Origin: Methylomonas rhizoryzae
GTDB taxonomy: Bacteria > Pseudomonadota > Gammaproteobacteria > Methylococcales > Methylomonadaceae
NCBI RefSeq assembly: GCF_008632455.1
Contig: NZ_CP043929.1
Span: forward strand, 1,674,001-1,738,000
Direction of reading: 5' to 3'
Length of the DNA stretch: 64,000 nucleotides
Positions within the stretch are counted from its first letter, which is position 1, and the number at the start of each line of letters is the position of its first letter. This document shows positions 45,686-53,875 of the stretch, one piece after another. The notes beneath the pieces were generated by a model. It did no database searches. It was given only the letters and a program-made list of their open reading frames with translations, and was not told where the DNA came from. A program made the position numbers and the translations under genes.

Positions 45686-47824
45686 TTAAAGATTAAAAAA
45701 GTCGTAATGTTCGATCGCTTCTAAAATACCCCAAGCGTGGGCTCGCATCGCGAAATAAACGTGCTCCATTTCGGCCAGGGTCGATAGCTCCCCGCTGTGG
45801 CGGTTGGCGACGACGACGCCCAGGGTGTTGCCGCGCAGCATGTCTTCATCTCCACCGGAACCGCCGGTGGCTAATACGCGTTGTAACGGAATGTCCCGTT
45901 GTCTGACAATGTAGCGCAAGGCTTGCCCCTTGGAGGCCCGGGCCGGAACGATGTCCAAAAATTGGCCGAAGGACAAGGTGACGTTGACTGAAAAATCCTG
46001 CTTATGTAATAGGCTGTTGATCTCTTCGATGCTAGGTGCGGTGGCGGCGTCGTAGAAATAGGACAGTTTGAAACGGCTTTGCTCGCTTTTTGGCTGCGGC
46101 TTGAGTCCCGGTAGATCTTCAAATAGCCGTCGTAACACGTGCGGCGTCCAGCCGTGGTCGATGTGATAACTCCACGAAATGTCGGAAATCAGCTGTTGGG
46201 CGTAATGAATTTCCGTACCCAAACTGGTGATTAAAATATCGGGTTTAGGTACCTTGTGCGCTTTTAAAATGGCCAATGCCGAATCCAGGCGTCTGCCCGA
46301 GCCGATGCAAAACAAGAATTTTTTGCGTTGCTCGCGGATCAGCTTGACAAGTTGTTCCAAACCTTCTGCGTCGCCTAGCAGCGTATTGTCGATCTCGGTG
46401 CAAATCGCCAGCTTGCGGTAGCGGCTGGCTTGGGTACGCGACACGGTCTTCGGCAATAATTCGAAGCCTTTGGGCAGCCCGCGAATTTTGCTCAAGTAAG
46501 CGCGGGCGTGCGCTTGCCACAAATAATGTTTTGCGACGTTTTCAATGCCGGACGCGGAATATTGTTGCCACAGCGCCGGATTCTCCAGCACGGTTAATAG
46601 TGCGTCGGCGAACCCCTTCACGTCGAACGGGTCGATCAGCAAGCCGTTTTGGCAATTGCCGATAATATCTACCGGGCCGCCGTTTTCGGTAGCGATTAAC
46701 GGTAAGCCGCTGGCTGCCGCTTCCAATAGCGTCAAACCGAATGGTTCGGTGAGGGCCGGATTGACGAACACGCCGTGCGAGGTCGAAGCCAGGCGGAAAA
46801 TTTCACCAACCTGTTCGGTACTATGGTGCTTGGGTATCGCCACCAGACCATATAAATCGTAAAAATCGATCACCATTAATAATTCGGTCAGCACCCGTTG
46901 CGGACCGTCGGCCATTTCGCGGATGTCGTCGCGATTGCCGGCTACGATGACCAAATTGGCCAGTGCTTGCAAACGCGGCGACTCGCCGTAGGCCTCCAGC
47001 AACGCAATAATGTTTTTGCGCTCGTCGGGACGGGATAAAGCCAAAATGATAGGTTTATCCGGGTGACTGAGAAATTTACGCAAGTGCGGTAAGTAGCTAG
47101 TGCCGTCGCCGATCGCCGACGGTGGATGGAACTGGGTTAAATTGATGCCGGGGGGTATGATCGCCATTTTCTCCGGTGCGTAGCAGTCGTAAAGCTCGTA
47201 TTGATCCTCGATTTCGTTTCGGGTGCTGGCAATCACCAACGCGGAGGCGGCTAGCGTATCTTCTTCGGCGTCGATGCGGCGAAGTATGTGGTAACGTTGT
47301 TCAATGTCGTTGAGAATCATCCCGGTGGCAAGCAGGCGCCGGCATTTGTCCCGGCCCAACGAATGACCGGTATGGACCAGCGGTATGCCGGTTAGCTGGG
47401 AAATATGTAATCCGACGTAACCTGCATCGGCGTAGTGGCTGTGCAAGATGTCGGGTAGGCGGGGTTGCTGGTGTAGCCAGACCAATAAATTGTCGGTGAA
47501 ACCGTCCAAATAGTCCCATAGTTGTTCCTTCGGAATGTAGTCGTCCGGCCCGCACTCGATGCGCACGATTTGCGCGTTGCCGGCCAAAGTTTCCAGCGGC
47601 TCGGCATAATCGGTACTCACGCTATCCGCCCGAATCAAGCGGGTCACCAAATCGACCCGTTCGATATCGGTCTGTCCGGACAGTGCTTTTGCGAGTTCGA
47701 TCACGTATTTGGTTTGTCCGCCGGTATCAGGATCTCTGCCGAGTTCCAAGTCGTTGCCGCGAATCAGCCCATGTATGCTAATCAATACGATATAAAGCGC
47801 TTCCGGCGAATCTTGCTCTGACAT
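45686..47824 (-). CDS. sps: sucrose-phosphate synthase with C-terminal SPP-like HAD domain
   Basis: From ATG 47824 (MSEQDSPEALYIVLIS) the protein has 712 residues. The N-terminal GT4 synthase part (to about residue 460) contains HGLIRGNDLELGRDPDTGGQ (substrate loop), HTGHSLGRDK and the E-x7-E region PALTEPFGLTLLEAAASG. The C-terminal part is a HAD-type phosphatase fold, but its first motif reads TEIDNT with Glu477 where the nucleophilic Asp is expected, and the last motif is GGSGGDEDML. The phosphatase activity may therefore be lost. No separate spp gene is visible. Sucrose is an osmoprotectant in methanotrophs. Confidence 0.9.
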   Translation of the reverse strand: MSEQDSPEALYIVLISIHGLIRGNDLELGRDPDTGGQTKYVIELAKALSGQTDIERVDLVTRLIRADSVSTDYAEPLETLAGNAQIVRIECGPDDYIPKEQLWDYLDGFTDNLLVWLHQQPRLPDILHSHYADAGYVGLHISQLTGIPLVHTGHSLGRDKCRRLLATGMILNDIEQRYHILRRIDAEEDTLAASALVIASTRNEIEDQYELYDCYAPEKMAIIPPGINLTQFHPPSAIGDGTSYLPHLRKFLSHPDKPIILALSRPDERKNIIALLEAYGESPRLQALANLVIVAGNRDDIREMADGPQRVLTELLMVIDFYDLYGLVAIPKHHSTEQVGEIFRLASTSHGVFVNPALTEPFGLTLLEAAASGLPLIATENGGPVDIIGNCQNGLLIDPFDVKGFADALLTVLENPALWQQYSASGIENVAKHYLWQAHARAYLSKIRGLPKGFELLPKTVSRTQASRYRKLAICTEIDNTLLGDAEGLEQLVKLIREQRKKFLFCIGSGRRLDSALAILKAHKVPKPDILITSLGTEIHYAQQLISDISWSYHIDHGWTPHVLRRLFEDLPGLKPQPKSEQSRFKLSYFYDAATAPSIEEINSLLHKQDFSVNVTLSFGQFLDIVPARASKGQALRYIVRQRDIPLQRVLATGGSGGDEDMLRGNTLGVVVANRHSGELSTLAEMEHVYFAMRAHAWGILEAIEHYDFFNL

Positions 47825-47975
47825 GAGGCTATCGTCTCCCGCTGATAGGGACTTGAAGTCCGTGTATTTCGCGTTGCGAGCAACAGTGTTTGCTTGAACA
47901 GCTTTGGCGAATCTTACTACGTTTCCGGGCACAACCCTAAATCCAACTGCCGGTGACAAAGCACAAGCTGTTGAT

Positions 47976-49151
47976 TTATAAATAATTCATCCAAATCCAA
48001 TGCGGGTTGGCCGTTTTGAGCCGCTCAAATCCGCGGCACAAGCGCAACATCAGTACCACCACGACAAGCCATATCGCATAAACGCTAGCCAAGCCGTAAC
48101 CGTAATCGGCAGGCAAATTCGGCGACCAAATGCCGCCGCCGGCGATTTCTCGCACCGGACCGCCTGTTATCGCCGCCAAGCCGACTGCCAGGCCGTGAAT
48201 GACATATAGGTGAATTAAATAAAAAAATAGCGGCGTACGGCCGAATAACAGCAAGGGATGTTGTAGGTGTAACGACTTTTGATGCAGCAAGCCTAACAGT
48301 ATTAGAGCCGGACCTAACGTCATCGATAAATACAGCAAGGAAGGCGGGTATTTGTGGCAATTCAAAAACGACAGTAGCGTAAACGCGGGCGTGGTTTGTA
48401 CTTGCCAAGGATCGGGGTCACCGTAAACGTTGGCGTAGCGCAGGGCGATGAATAAAAGGGTCAACCCGGTCCCGGCGGCAATCAATTTGAATGGGGTACC
48501 CGGTTCGTTGCGCTGCAGCCAGCTGCCGAAACCGAAACCCAGCGCAATCACCCCTATCCACGGCAGCAGCGGGTAGTAGGGATTAATAGACCAACCGTTG
48601 CCTAAAGCCACATCCTCGCCGGTATGCAAGATCGCCCACCACGGCGCGAAGCCGCCCAAGTCTTGCGCTCGAATGCCGTCCAGAGCATTGTGTCCGGCCA
48701 CGATGGTCAGTCCGATCAAGCCCACTATCACCACCGGCAGTTTGGCTAAACCGGCCAATACGATCATGGACCAGCCTATAGCCCATAGCACGCCGCCGTC
48801 GACTTGCCGGAAATCGTTCAGAAAATTCCACGACCACGCCTCCACGGTACAAGTCAGCAGTAACAGCAGCAGCCCGCGTTTCAGCAAAAAACCGCTGATC
48901 GGTGCATTCCGGCCTTTGCGGGCGAACCATAAAAACGCGCTGGCGCCTGCCAAAAACACGAACACCGGTGCGCAAAAATGCGTGATCCAGCGGGTCAGAA
49001 ACAAGGCGACGTTGGTTTGCTGCAAATCGGTCGGCTTGAAGTGAGCGTCGCTGAAGAAATCGCGGGTGTGATCCAAGGTCATGATGACCATGACCAGACC
49101 GCGCAGGGCATCTATAGACGTTAACCGGGCGGAAGCGGGTTGGACATTCAA
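47976..49151 (-). CDS. DUF1624/heparan-alpha-glucosaminide acetyltransferase-like membrane protein
   Basis: The protein has about ten membrane helices. The N-terminal RLTSIDALRGLVMVIMTLDHTRDFF is the signature of the DUF1624/HGSNAT catalytic-domain family, with the conserved His; members transfer acetyl groups across membranes. I chose the TTG at 49151 (391 residues), 7 nt behind GAGG, because upstream codons to ATG 49244 add an implausible polar segment. It is 151 nt upstream of the sps gene on the same strand. Substrate unknown. Confidence 0.75.
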   Translation of the reverse strand: MNVQPASARLTSIDALRGLVMVIMTLDHTRDFFSDAHFKPTDLQQTNVALFLTRWITHFCAPVFVFLAGASAFLWFARKGRNAPISGFLLKRGLLLLLLTCTVEAWSWNFLNDFRQVDGGVLWAIGWSMIVLAGLAKLPVVIVGLIGLTIVAGHNALDGIRAQDLGGFAPWWAILHTGEDVALGNGWSINPYYPLLPWIGVIALGFGFGSWLQRNEPGTPFKLIAAGTGLTLLFIALRYANVYGDPDPWQVQTTPAFTLLSFLNCHKYPPSLLYLSMTLGPALILLGLLHQKSLHLQHPLLLFGRTPLFFYLIHLYVIHGLAVGLAAITGGPVREIAGGGIWSPNLPADYGYGLASVYAIWLVVVVLMLRLCRGFERLKTANPHWIWMNYL

Positions 49152-49527
49152 TGGCTTACCTCGACAATATTGCTTTAGTGTGCACTGCTTGCGCGGCAGG
49201 TTAAGATGGTTGGCGGAACTATTCAATCTTACGACTATTTGCAAAATTGGTTTGGAAAGTAACTTAACGATCTATAACATTAAGTCGAATCAATTGGCTG
49301 GAATTCGGTTATCGGGAAATAATCGGCTCGGTTGGGTAAGGCATGGTCGTCTTGTCTCGATCCGTTGCAGTCTATCGTCTAATCTGATTCAATGACCGCA
49401 GTTTGATGTTTACCAGTCATGCCTACTAGGTTCCGATGATATGCAGAAGGGAAAATCGCATGTTAATCAATAAATTATCGGTTCTAGGAATGATTTTCGG
49501 TAGATATACAGAACTATCTAATTACTA
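49152..49527. other. intergenic region upstream of cassette array 2
   Basis: AT-rich sequence with no gene, integrase or recognisable attI. It ends at the R'-like box GTTATGT (49528-49534). Confidence 0.5.
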
Positions 49528-49540
49528 GTTATGTGTAGCC

Positions 49541-49927
49541 ATGGAAAAAATCGAAGCTGAAATAGTAATGTTGAGTACGGAAGATGGTGGACGAATATCT
49601 CCATTATCGGGAGCAGCTTTCGGTGGAATTTATCGGTCCCATATTGTCATAGGTGACCGAAATCAACGAGAAGCAATTGTGGAGGTTACTCCTGAGCATC
49701 CTAGAACTTTGACTGAAAAGTATCAGGGAGTCGCTTTCATAGAAGGGCCAGAAGTTGAATTTGTACCAGTAAATGAAAGAATACATGTAGTGATGGCACT
49801 AATGTATTTTCCCGACAACGTATATGAAGATGTTATTCCTGGTGCAACATTCACCCTTCGCGAAGGAGGCAAAATTGTTGGGCATGGTGAAATACTAAAG
49901 CGGTGGAGCGATGAGAAAAACACATAA
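49541..49927 (+). CDS. EF-Tu domain 3-like protein (cassette gene)
   Basis: The 128-residue protein starts EKIEAEIVMLSTEDGGRISP and ends ATFTLREGGKIVGHGEI, the pattern of the C-terminal beta-barrel of elongation factor Tu (KFxAEVYVLxxxEGGR ... REGGxTVGxGxV). The GTPase domain is wholly absent. Stand-alone proteins of this kind exist in many bacteria but their role is unknown; binding to tRNA or to EF-Tu partners such as EF-Ts or toxins can only be guessed. Its stop is within the R'' box of the following attC. Confidence 0.72.
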   Translation: MEKIEAEIVMLSTEDGGRISPLSGAAFGGIYRSHIVIGDRNQREAIVEVTPEHPRTLTEKYQGVAFIEGPEVEFVPVNERIHVVMALMYFPDNVYEDVIPGATFTLREGGKIVGHGEILKRWSDEKNT

Positions 49928-50002
49928 CAAGCGCATAAACTCGGACCATAAAAAGCTACGCTCCGCTCCGCTTTTTTTGGCCGGTTATGCTTGTCGTTAG
50001 GT
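49922..50002 (+). other. attC recombination site
   Basis: R'' ACATAAC (49922-49928) and R' GTTAGGT (49996-50002) bound 81 nt. The arms ATAACAAGCGCATAA and GGTTATGCTTGTCGTT pair, and AAAAGC...GCTTTTT closes the apical stem. Confidence 0.9.
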
Positions 50003-50022
50003 ATCTCTGCAACGGAGAGGGC

Positions 50023-50562
50023 ATGGAAGAAAAACATTGGCTTGATTACTTAACTGCTTTCGGGGCTGTCGCGACTCCATTCCTTGTATTGCTGTTAACT
50101 GGAGTTGGCTGGAAATTTCGTAAGTCAATTGATCGCCGCCTTGATCTTGAAGACAAGTTACGAGAAGACAGAATCAATACATACAATATAATCCTTGAGC
50201 CATTTACCCTTTTACTAATGACTCAAGCCGCATGGGAGCACGACAAGCAAAACAGGAACAAAAGCAAAGACGATATTGCGGTTGGAAAATTACTTTCCCT
50301 TGATTATCGCAGAGCAGCTTTTAAGCTCTCGTTGGTAGCAAATGATGATGTCGTATTGGCATACAACGAACTGATGCAATTTTTCTACTCCCAAGGCGAT
50401 CAGCCAGTTGCATCAGATGAAACGCTTAAAGCCATGCTTAGTTTGCTTGGAAAACTCCTTTTAGAAATACGAAAAAGCATGGGGAATGAGGCAACCAAAC
50501 TTAATCATTGGCAAATGCTTGAATGGTTTATGACCGATGTCCGTAAAATCAAAAATACCTAA
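50023..50562 (+). CDS. hypothetical protein with N-terminal membrane helix (cassette gene)
   Basis: ATG 50023 follows GGAGAGG by 2-9 nt and lies 21 nt after the attC R' box. The 179 residues begin with one membrane helix (FGAVATPFLVLLLTGVGW), then a basic, helical cytoplasmic part (RKSIDRRLDLEDKLREDR). No known domain is evident, though the layout resembles small membrane-anchored proteins frequent in integron arrays. The stop lies within the next R'' box. Confidence 0.6.
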   Translation: MEEKHWLDYLTAFGAVATPFLVLLLTGVGWKFRKSIDRRLDLEDKLREDRINTYNIILEPFTLLLMTQAAWEHDKQNRNKSKDDIAVGKLLSLDYRRAAFKLSLVANDDVVLAYNELMQFFYSQGDQPVASDETLKAMLSLLGKLLLEIRKSMGNEATKLNHWQMLEWFMTDVRKIKNT

Positions 50563-50625
50563 CACAACGCTTCACCCGACCAAAAACCGCTACGCGGTTT
50601 TCGTCGGGTGAGCTCGGCGTTATGC
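50557..50625 (+). other. attC recombination site
   Basis: R'' ACCTAAC (50557-50563) and R' GTTATGC (50619-50625) bound 69 nt; arms CTTCACCCGAC and GTCGGGTGAGC pair, and AAAACCGC/GCGGTTTT forms the apical stem around TAC. Confidence 0.92.
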
Positions 50626-51153
50626 ATGAAAAGAGAAAACACAGGCATGGAAGAAATCACACTACATTCGATTGAAAAAGCATCAGAAGAAGCCGTAAAG
50701 TTGTGGGCGCTTTCTAGCTCTCAGTACCCTTTCCAGAATAAGCTTATTCAGGAAAATGCAAATGCAACAATAATTGAAGTAATCAGCTCTTTCGCACTGA
50801 ATGCGCGCAGAGCAATGGAAGTACTGCCTTCCAATGTAAAGTATCCACTCAATGCTGCTCGCTGGAAGTGGGAGCCAACAAGAAAAGGCGAAAAAGTAGC
50901 CGGGCTATGGGATGCCTTGAACAGAATAATTCATGCGCAAAAACTATACGTTGGTTTTGAGCGTTTACCCGATAGCATCTCTGTAATTGATGGCGGGGCA
51001 ATAATTGTTCCGTATATCCAAGCAGAAACTGATAGAAAAGAGCTAGCTTTTATAGATCCTTTCGCTTTGTCTCATGCATATCTATATGGTGTATTGCCTG
51101 CCCTTATCGAGCTTCGTGGTAATCAGTTTCAGCTAAAGTCATCAAATGCATAA
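50626..51153 (+). CDS. hypothetical protein (cassette gene)
   Basis: The frame begins at ATG 50626 directly after the R' box; ATG 50647 (MEEITLHS) is an equally likely start. Up to 175 residues, helical N-terminal half, followed by a basic GLWDALNRIIHAQKLYVGF segment and a beta-rich end. No signal peptide, membrane helix or recognised domain. Stop lies within the R'' box of the next attC. Confidence 0.55.
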   Translation: MKRENTGMEEITLHSIEKASEEAVKLWALSSSQYPFQNKLIQENANATIIEVISSFALNARRAMEVLPSNVKYPLNAARWKWEPTRKGEKVAGLWDALNRIIHAQKLYVGFERLPDSISVIDGGAIIVPYIQAETDRKELAFIDPFALSHAYLYGVLPALIELRGNQFQLKSSNA

Positions 51154-51234
51154 CCAGCGGGTCAACTTGACCGCCAAAAGCTTCGCTCCTATCGTCGCAA
51201 AGCTTTTGCCGTCAAGTTACCCTTATCGTTAGGC
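51148..51234 (+). other. attC recombination site
   Basis: R'' GCATAAC (51148-51154) and R' GTTAGGC (51228-51234) bound 87 nt. Arms GGGTCAACTTGACCG and GTCAAGTTACCC pair with a bulge, and AAAAGCTT/AAGCTTTT forms the upper stem. Confidence 0.9.
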
Positions 51235-51253
51235 ATTATTCTTCGGCACTTAA

Positions 51254-51847
51254 ATGAATATAAAATTTGTCTTCTGGCTGGTTATTGGGTTGCAGTGCGG
51301 TAATTCGTGGGCACAACAACTTCCTATTCCTACTGAACTTACTTCTAAAGTAAAGCAAGCCGAAAAAACAGGTGCTGAATTATTCCAAGTGTTTTCCGAC
51401 GCAAAAACTTTAACTTCGCCAATTCTTCTAAAAGCTCAAAGTACCGCCGACTCAACCAGCTTAAACCGTTGTAATGCGCCTTACCAAACTTTGGTTCTTC
51501 CATCAAAAAATGCACAAGACCCTATAGCAGTTTATGTTATTGGAGTTCCTTCACTAATGGCTGGAATAATGGGGGGGCGGCATTTTCGGGTAGTGGTTTC
51601 GCAAGATGGTAGTACAGTTTTATCGGTTACTCCTTCCACCCAAACATGCCTCTTTATCGCACCAAACACCGTACCAAATGGTGCAAAGCCAGTTGCCGCA
51701 TTCATGTCCCATGTTTTGTCAGCTGCCCCAACAGAATTTCATGTATTTCTTAGCCTTTACAATAAACAACCCATTTATGTGGGAACAAAAGCAGGTGTAT
51801 GGGCAATTGAAAACGGCAAGGTTTCGTATGTTGCTAATCAAAAATAA
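51254..51847 (+). CDS. secreted hypothetical protein (cassette gene)
   Basis: The 197-residue protein has a signal peptide (FVFWLVIGLQCGNSWAQQ) and a mature part with two or three Cys (NRCNAPYQTLVLPS, STQTCLFIAP). It should be periplasmic. The pattern resembles small secreted cassette proteins but I cannot name a family. About 70 nt of non-coding sequence precede the following attC, unlike the other cassettes, where the stop lies in the site. Confidence 0.6.
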   Translation: MNIKFVFWLVIGLQCGNSWAQQLPIPTELTSKVKQAEKTGAELFQVFSDAKTLTSPILLKAQSTADSTSLNRCNAPYQTLVLPSKNAQDPIAVYVIGVPSLMAGIMGGRHFRVVVSQDGSTVLSVTPSTQTCLFIAPNTVPNGAKPVAAFMSHVLSAAPTEFHVFLSLYNKQPIYVGTKAGVWAIENGKVSYVANQK

Positions 51848-51916
51848 TCGGCTACACAACCAGGCAAGCCCAAACCTTTTCGTTGGTGGGTGTTTCGCTT
51901 TGGTTGGCATTGCTTG

Positions 51917-52039
51917 GCCCAACAAGTCGGTCAAAGGGACGCGCCGCCCTTAGGCGCATTGAAAGTAGGTTTTTTTAATTAAGGTTTGGGGCTTCGTTTG
52001 GCTTTCGTTAGCGGCGCGCCCCTTACCGTAACGTTAGCT
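51917..52039 (+). other. attC recombination site, long form
   Basis: R'' GCCCAAC (51917-51923) and R' GTTAGCT (52033-52039) bound 123 nt, the length of Vibrio-type repeats. The arms GGTCAAAGGGACGCGCCGC and GCGGCGCGCCCCTTACCG pair closely. Confidence 0.88.
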
Positions 52040-52044
52040 ACCTC

Positions 52045-52548
52045 ATGAGTTTTTCGCTACTTGGTTGGCTGTTCGCGCTTGGCGTTGTAATACACAACAC
52101 CGAGGAGGCGCTGTTTCTCCCAGCTTGGTCAACACGTGCTGGTCGTTGGCATGTTCAGGTTGGCACATTCCCTTTCCGCTTTGCCGTTGTCGTTTTATCC
52201 ATTGCTGTCATTTTTGCCGCATGGCTCTCTTCGGTTAGTGGTGCACACAGCTATGGGGCTTACTTCCTTACAGGCTATGCTCTTGCAATGGTGCTTAACG
52301 TCTTATTCCCCCACGTTTTAGCAACCGTAGCGCTACATTCATATGCACCAGGCACCGCCACTGCGGTGCTTCTCAACCTGCCTCTTGGTAGCTACCTCAT
52401 TTATCGCTCGCTTACCGAAGGGTATGTTGACCAACAGGTATTTGCGGTTTCTGGCCCAGCCACTGTTGTTGGTATCATTGCCTCAATTCCAATTTTGTTC
52501 ACGGTGGGTAAAAAGCTAACTCATCCATCAAGCGGGACGCTGCGCTAA
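52045..52548 (+). CDS. HXXEE-motif integral membrane protein (cassette gene)
   Basis: The 167-residue protein has four or five membrane helices and the motif VIHNTEEA near the N-terminus, the HxxEE signature of a family of small membrane proteins often found in integron cassettes. The invariant His and Glu suggest a metal or proton site in the membrane; no function is known. The start lies 5 nt after the R' box. The stop TAA is part of CGCTAAC, which may be the R'' box of a final attC. Confidence 0.78.
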   Translation: MSFSLLGWLFALGVVIHNTEEALFLPAWSTRAGRWHVQVGTFPFRFAVVVLSIAVIFAAWLSSVSGAHSYGAYFLTGYALAMVLNVLFPHVLATVALHSYAPGTATAVLLNLPLGSYLIYRSLTEGYVDQQVFAVSGPATVVGIIASIPILFTVGKKLTHPSSGTLR

Positions 52549-52668
52549 CGCGCATCGCCCCTTATGTCAAACGTGTGTGCCGGGCATGGCACGGCGGCTT
52601 AGTAAGTTTGGGTGGTAACACGGAGTTCGGCGTGTACGCGGTTAGCGGAAAAAATCAGTTTGTTAGGC
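52543..52668 (+). other. probable last attC site, boundaries uncertain
   Basis: R''-like CGCTAAC (52543-52549) overlaps the HXXEE gene's stop. Two R' candidates exist: GTTAGCG (52641-52647), fully complementary to the R'' box, and GTTAGGC (52662-52668), closer to consensus. A hairpin GTGCC-GGGCAT-GGCAC lies in the middle. The inner arms pair poorly, so the site may be decayed. No gene is seen between here and 52920. Confidence 0.5.
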
Positions 52669-52920
52669 TGGGGATTTACCGGATACAATGCGACAGGCGC
52701 CTAAAACTGTGAGCAGGTTCTAGAATTTTATTCAAATCTCATCAGGTTTGCCGTTTTATCGGCGCTGCTACGGAAAGTGCTGATACACATTCGATTGGCC
52801 GTGACAATACCTGTCAACACGCACTAGGCTGTCGCTTACCGCTTGTAATGTGGATAAAAGCTAACAACGACATTGGATGTTTAACTGCTGCATCAACATA
52901 ATAAAGTCAAGAGGTGTGTC

Positions 52921-53706
52921 GTGAATGTAATCAAAACCAAGCCCAATCCTATTCTTCACGCAAAAGCAGGCGTGAAAACGCTGGCCGGCTGCTCGGCATT
53001 AATGTTAGCGCTATGTGCTGCGGGTTCGGCCTATGCGGCTCCGGTACTGTACAAGGATAAAGCGGCGTTCGATGCCGCCGTGGCCGGCATCGCCAATACC
53101 GATGTGTCGGTGCAAAATTTCGACGGCATAGCCGGGGGGACTACCTTCGCTTCCGGTGCTGCCATCGGCGGTCTTAACTTGACGTATACCCTGGGCGACT
53201 CAGTGGTCGGCGACGCCATCGACCCTGCCGCAGGCATACGCAGCATAGGCGGTACTTCCGGTGCCAACACCTTGGCTTACGAATACGCTGGCGCCTTTGG
53301 CGGATTTACCTTAGGGGATACGCTGAATTTCGGTTTTACCGTACCGACTTATGCCTTCGGCTTTTATTTGGTGCTGGGAGACATCAATTTCGACTTTTTC
53401 GCCGATGATGCAATCCTGTCGTTCGGCGGAGCCACGCTCTCGGTGGCCGATGCGGACGTCGCGACTTCGGTTAACGGCACGCCGGCCTTGTTTCTCGGGA
53501 TAGTCGATACGGCGCAAAAATACAGCAGCGCCAGCGTGGTGTTTAATACGCCGTTGGAACTCGACGACTTAATTACCGTAACGGACAAAGTCACCAATCC
53601 GCCTAACCCACTGCCGGCGCCGGGAACGCTGTTGTTGTTACTGCTGGGAGGAACCCTGCTGTCCGCCGGAAAGCGTTATGGTAGAGAATTGAGCGGTCAA
53701 GCTTGA
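52921..53706 (+). CDS. PEP-CTERM sorting-domain secreted protein
   Basis: Starting at GTG 52921 behind AAGAGGTG, the 261-residue protein has a long signal peptide (ending AGSAYA|APVLYKD) and a C-terminal PEP-CTERM signal: LPAPGTLLLLLLGGTLLSAGKRYGR. The body is Gly/Ala/Asp-rich with TLGDTLNFGFTVPTYAFGFYLV, as in many PEP-CTERM matrix proteins. It is expected to be exported and processed by an exosortase encoded elsewhere. Its G+C and codon use are those of the host genome, so the cassette array has ended. Confidence 0.85.
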   Translation: MNVIKTKPNPILHAKAGVKTLAGCSALMLALCAAGSAYAAPVLYKDKAAFDAAVAGIANTDVSVQNFDGIAGGTTFASGAAIGGLNLTYTLGDSVVGDAIDPAAGIRSIGGTSGANTLAYEYAGAFGGFTLGDTLNFGFTVPTYAFGFYLVLGDINFDFFADDAILSFGGATLSVADADVATSVNGTPALFLGIVDTAQKYSSASVVFNTPLELDDLITVTDKVTNPPNPLPAPGTLLLLLLGGTLLSAGKRYGRELSGQA

Positions 53707-53759
53707 GATTTTACCTTTGCGGTTGGATAACGGCCGTCAGCGTGTCTGTGATGGTCTTT

Positions 53760-53785
53760 GTGGGAGCGACGCTCCGTCGCGATTA
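53760..53785. repeat. REP-like palindrome
   Basis: GTGGGAGCGACGCTCCGTCG contains GGAGCGACGCTCC and is followed by CGATTA. It looks like a dispersed GC-rich REP-type element between two genes transcribed towards each other, where it may also aid termination. Confidence 0.45.
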
Positions 53786-53875
53786 AGTGTCGTTTCCACA
53801 GTCAATATTTTTGCTCGTTCGGGATGCCGAGACCGCTTTAAGTTTGTTAGACGGTTAAGGCTGCCGGTTTTCCCG

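Larger units (their letters stand above)
49528..52668 (+). mobile_element. integron cassette array 2 without integrase (CALIN-type)
   Basis: Five short unrelated plus-strand genes are separated by attC sites at 49922, 50557, 51148 and 51917 and a more doubtful one at 52543. In several the gene's stop codon lies inside the R'' box. An R'-like GTTATGT (49528-49534) sits 6 nt before the first start. Lower G+C than flanking genes and lack of homology among genes fit recruited cassettes. No integrase is present. Array 1 at 8084-10918 is about 40 kb away in the opposite orientation. Confidence 0.88.
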
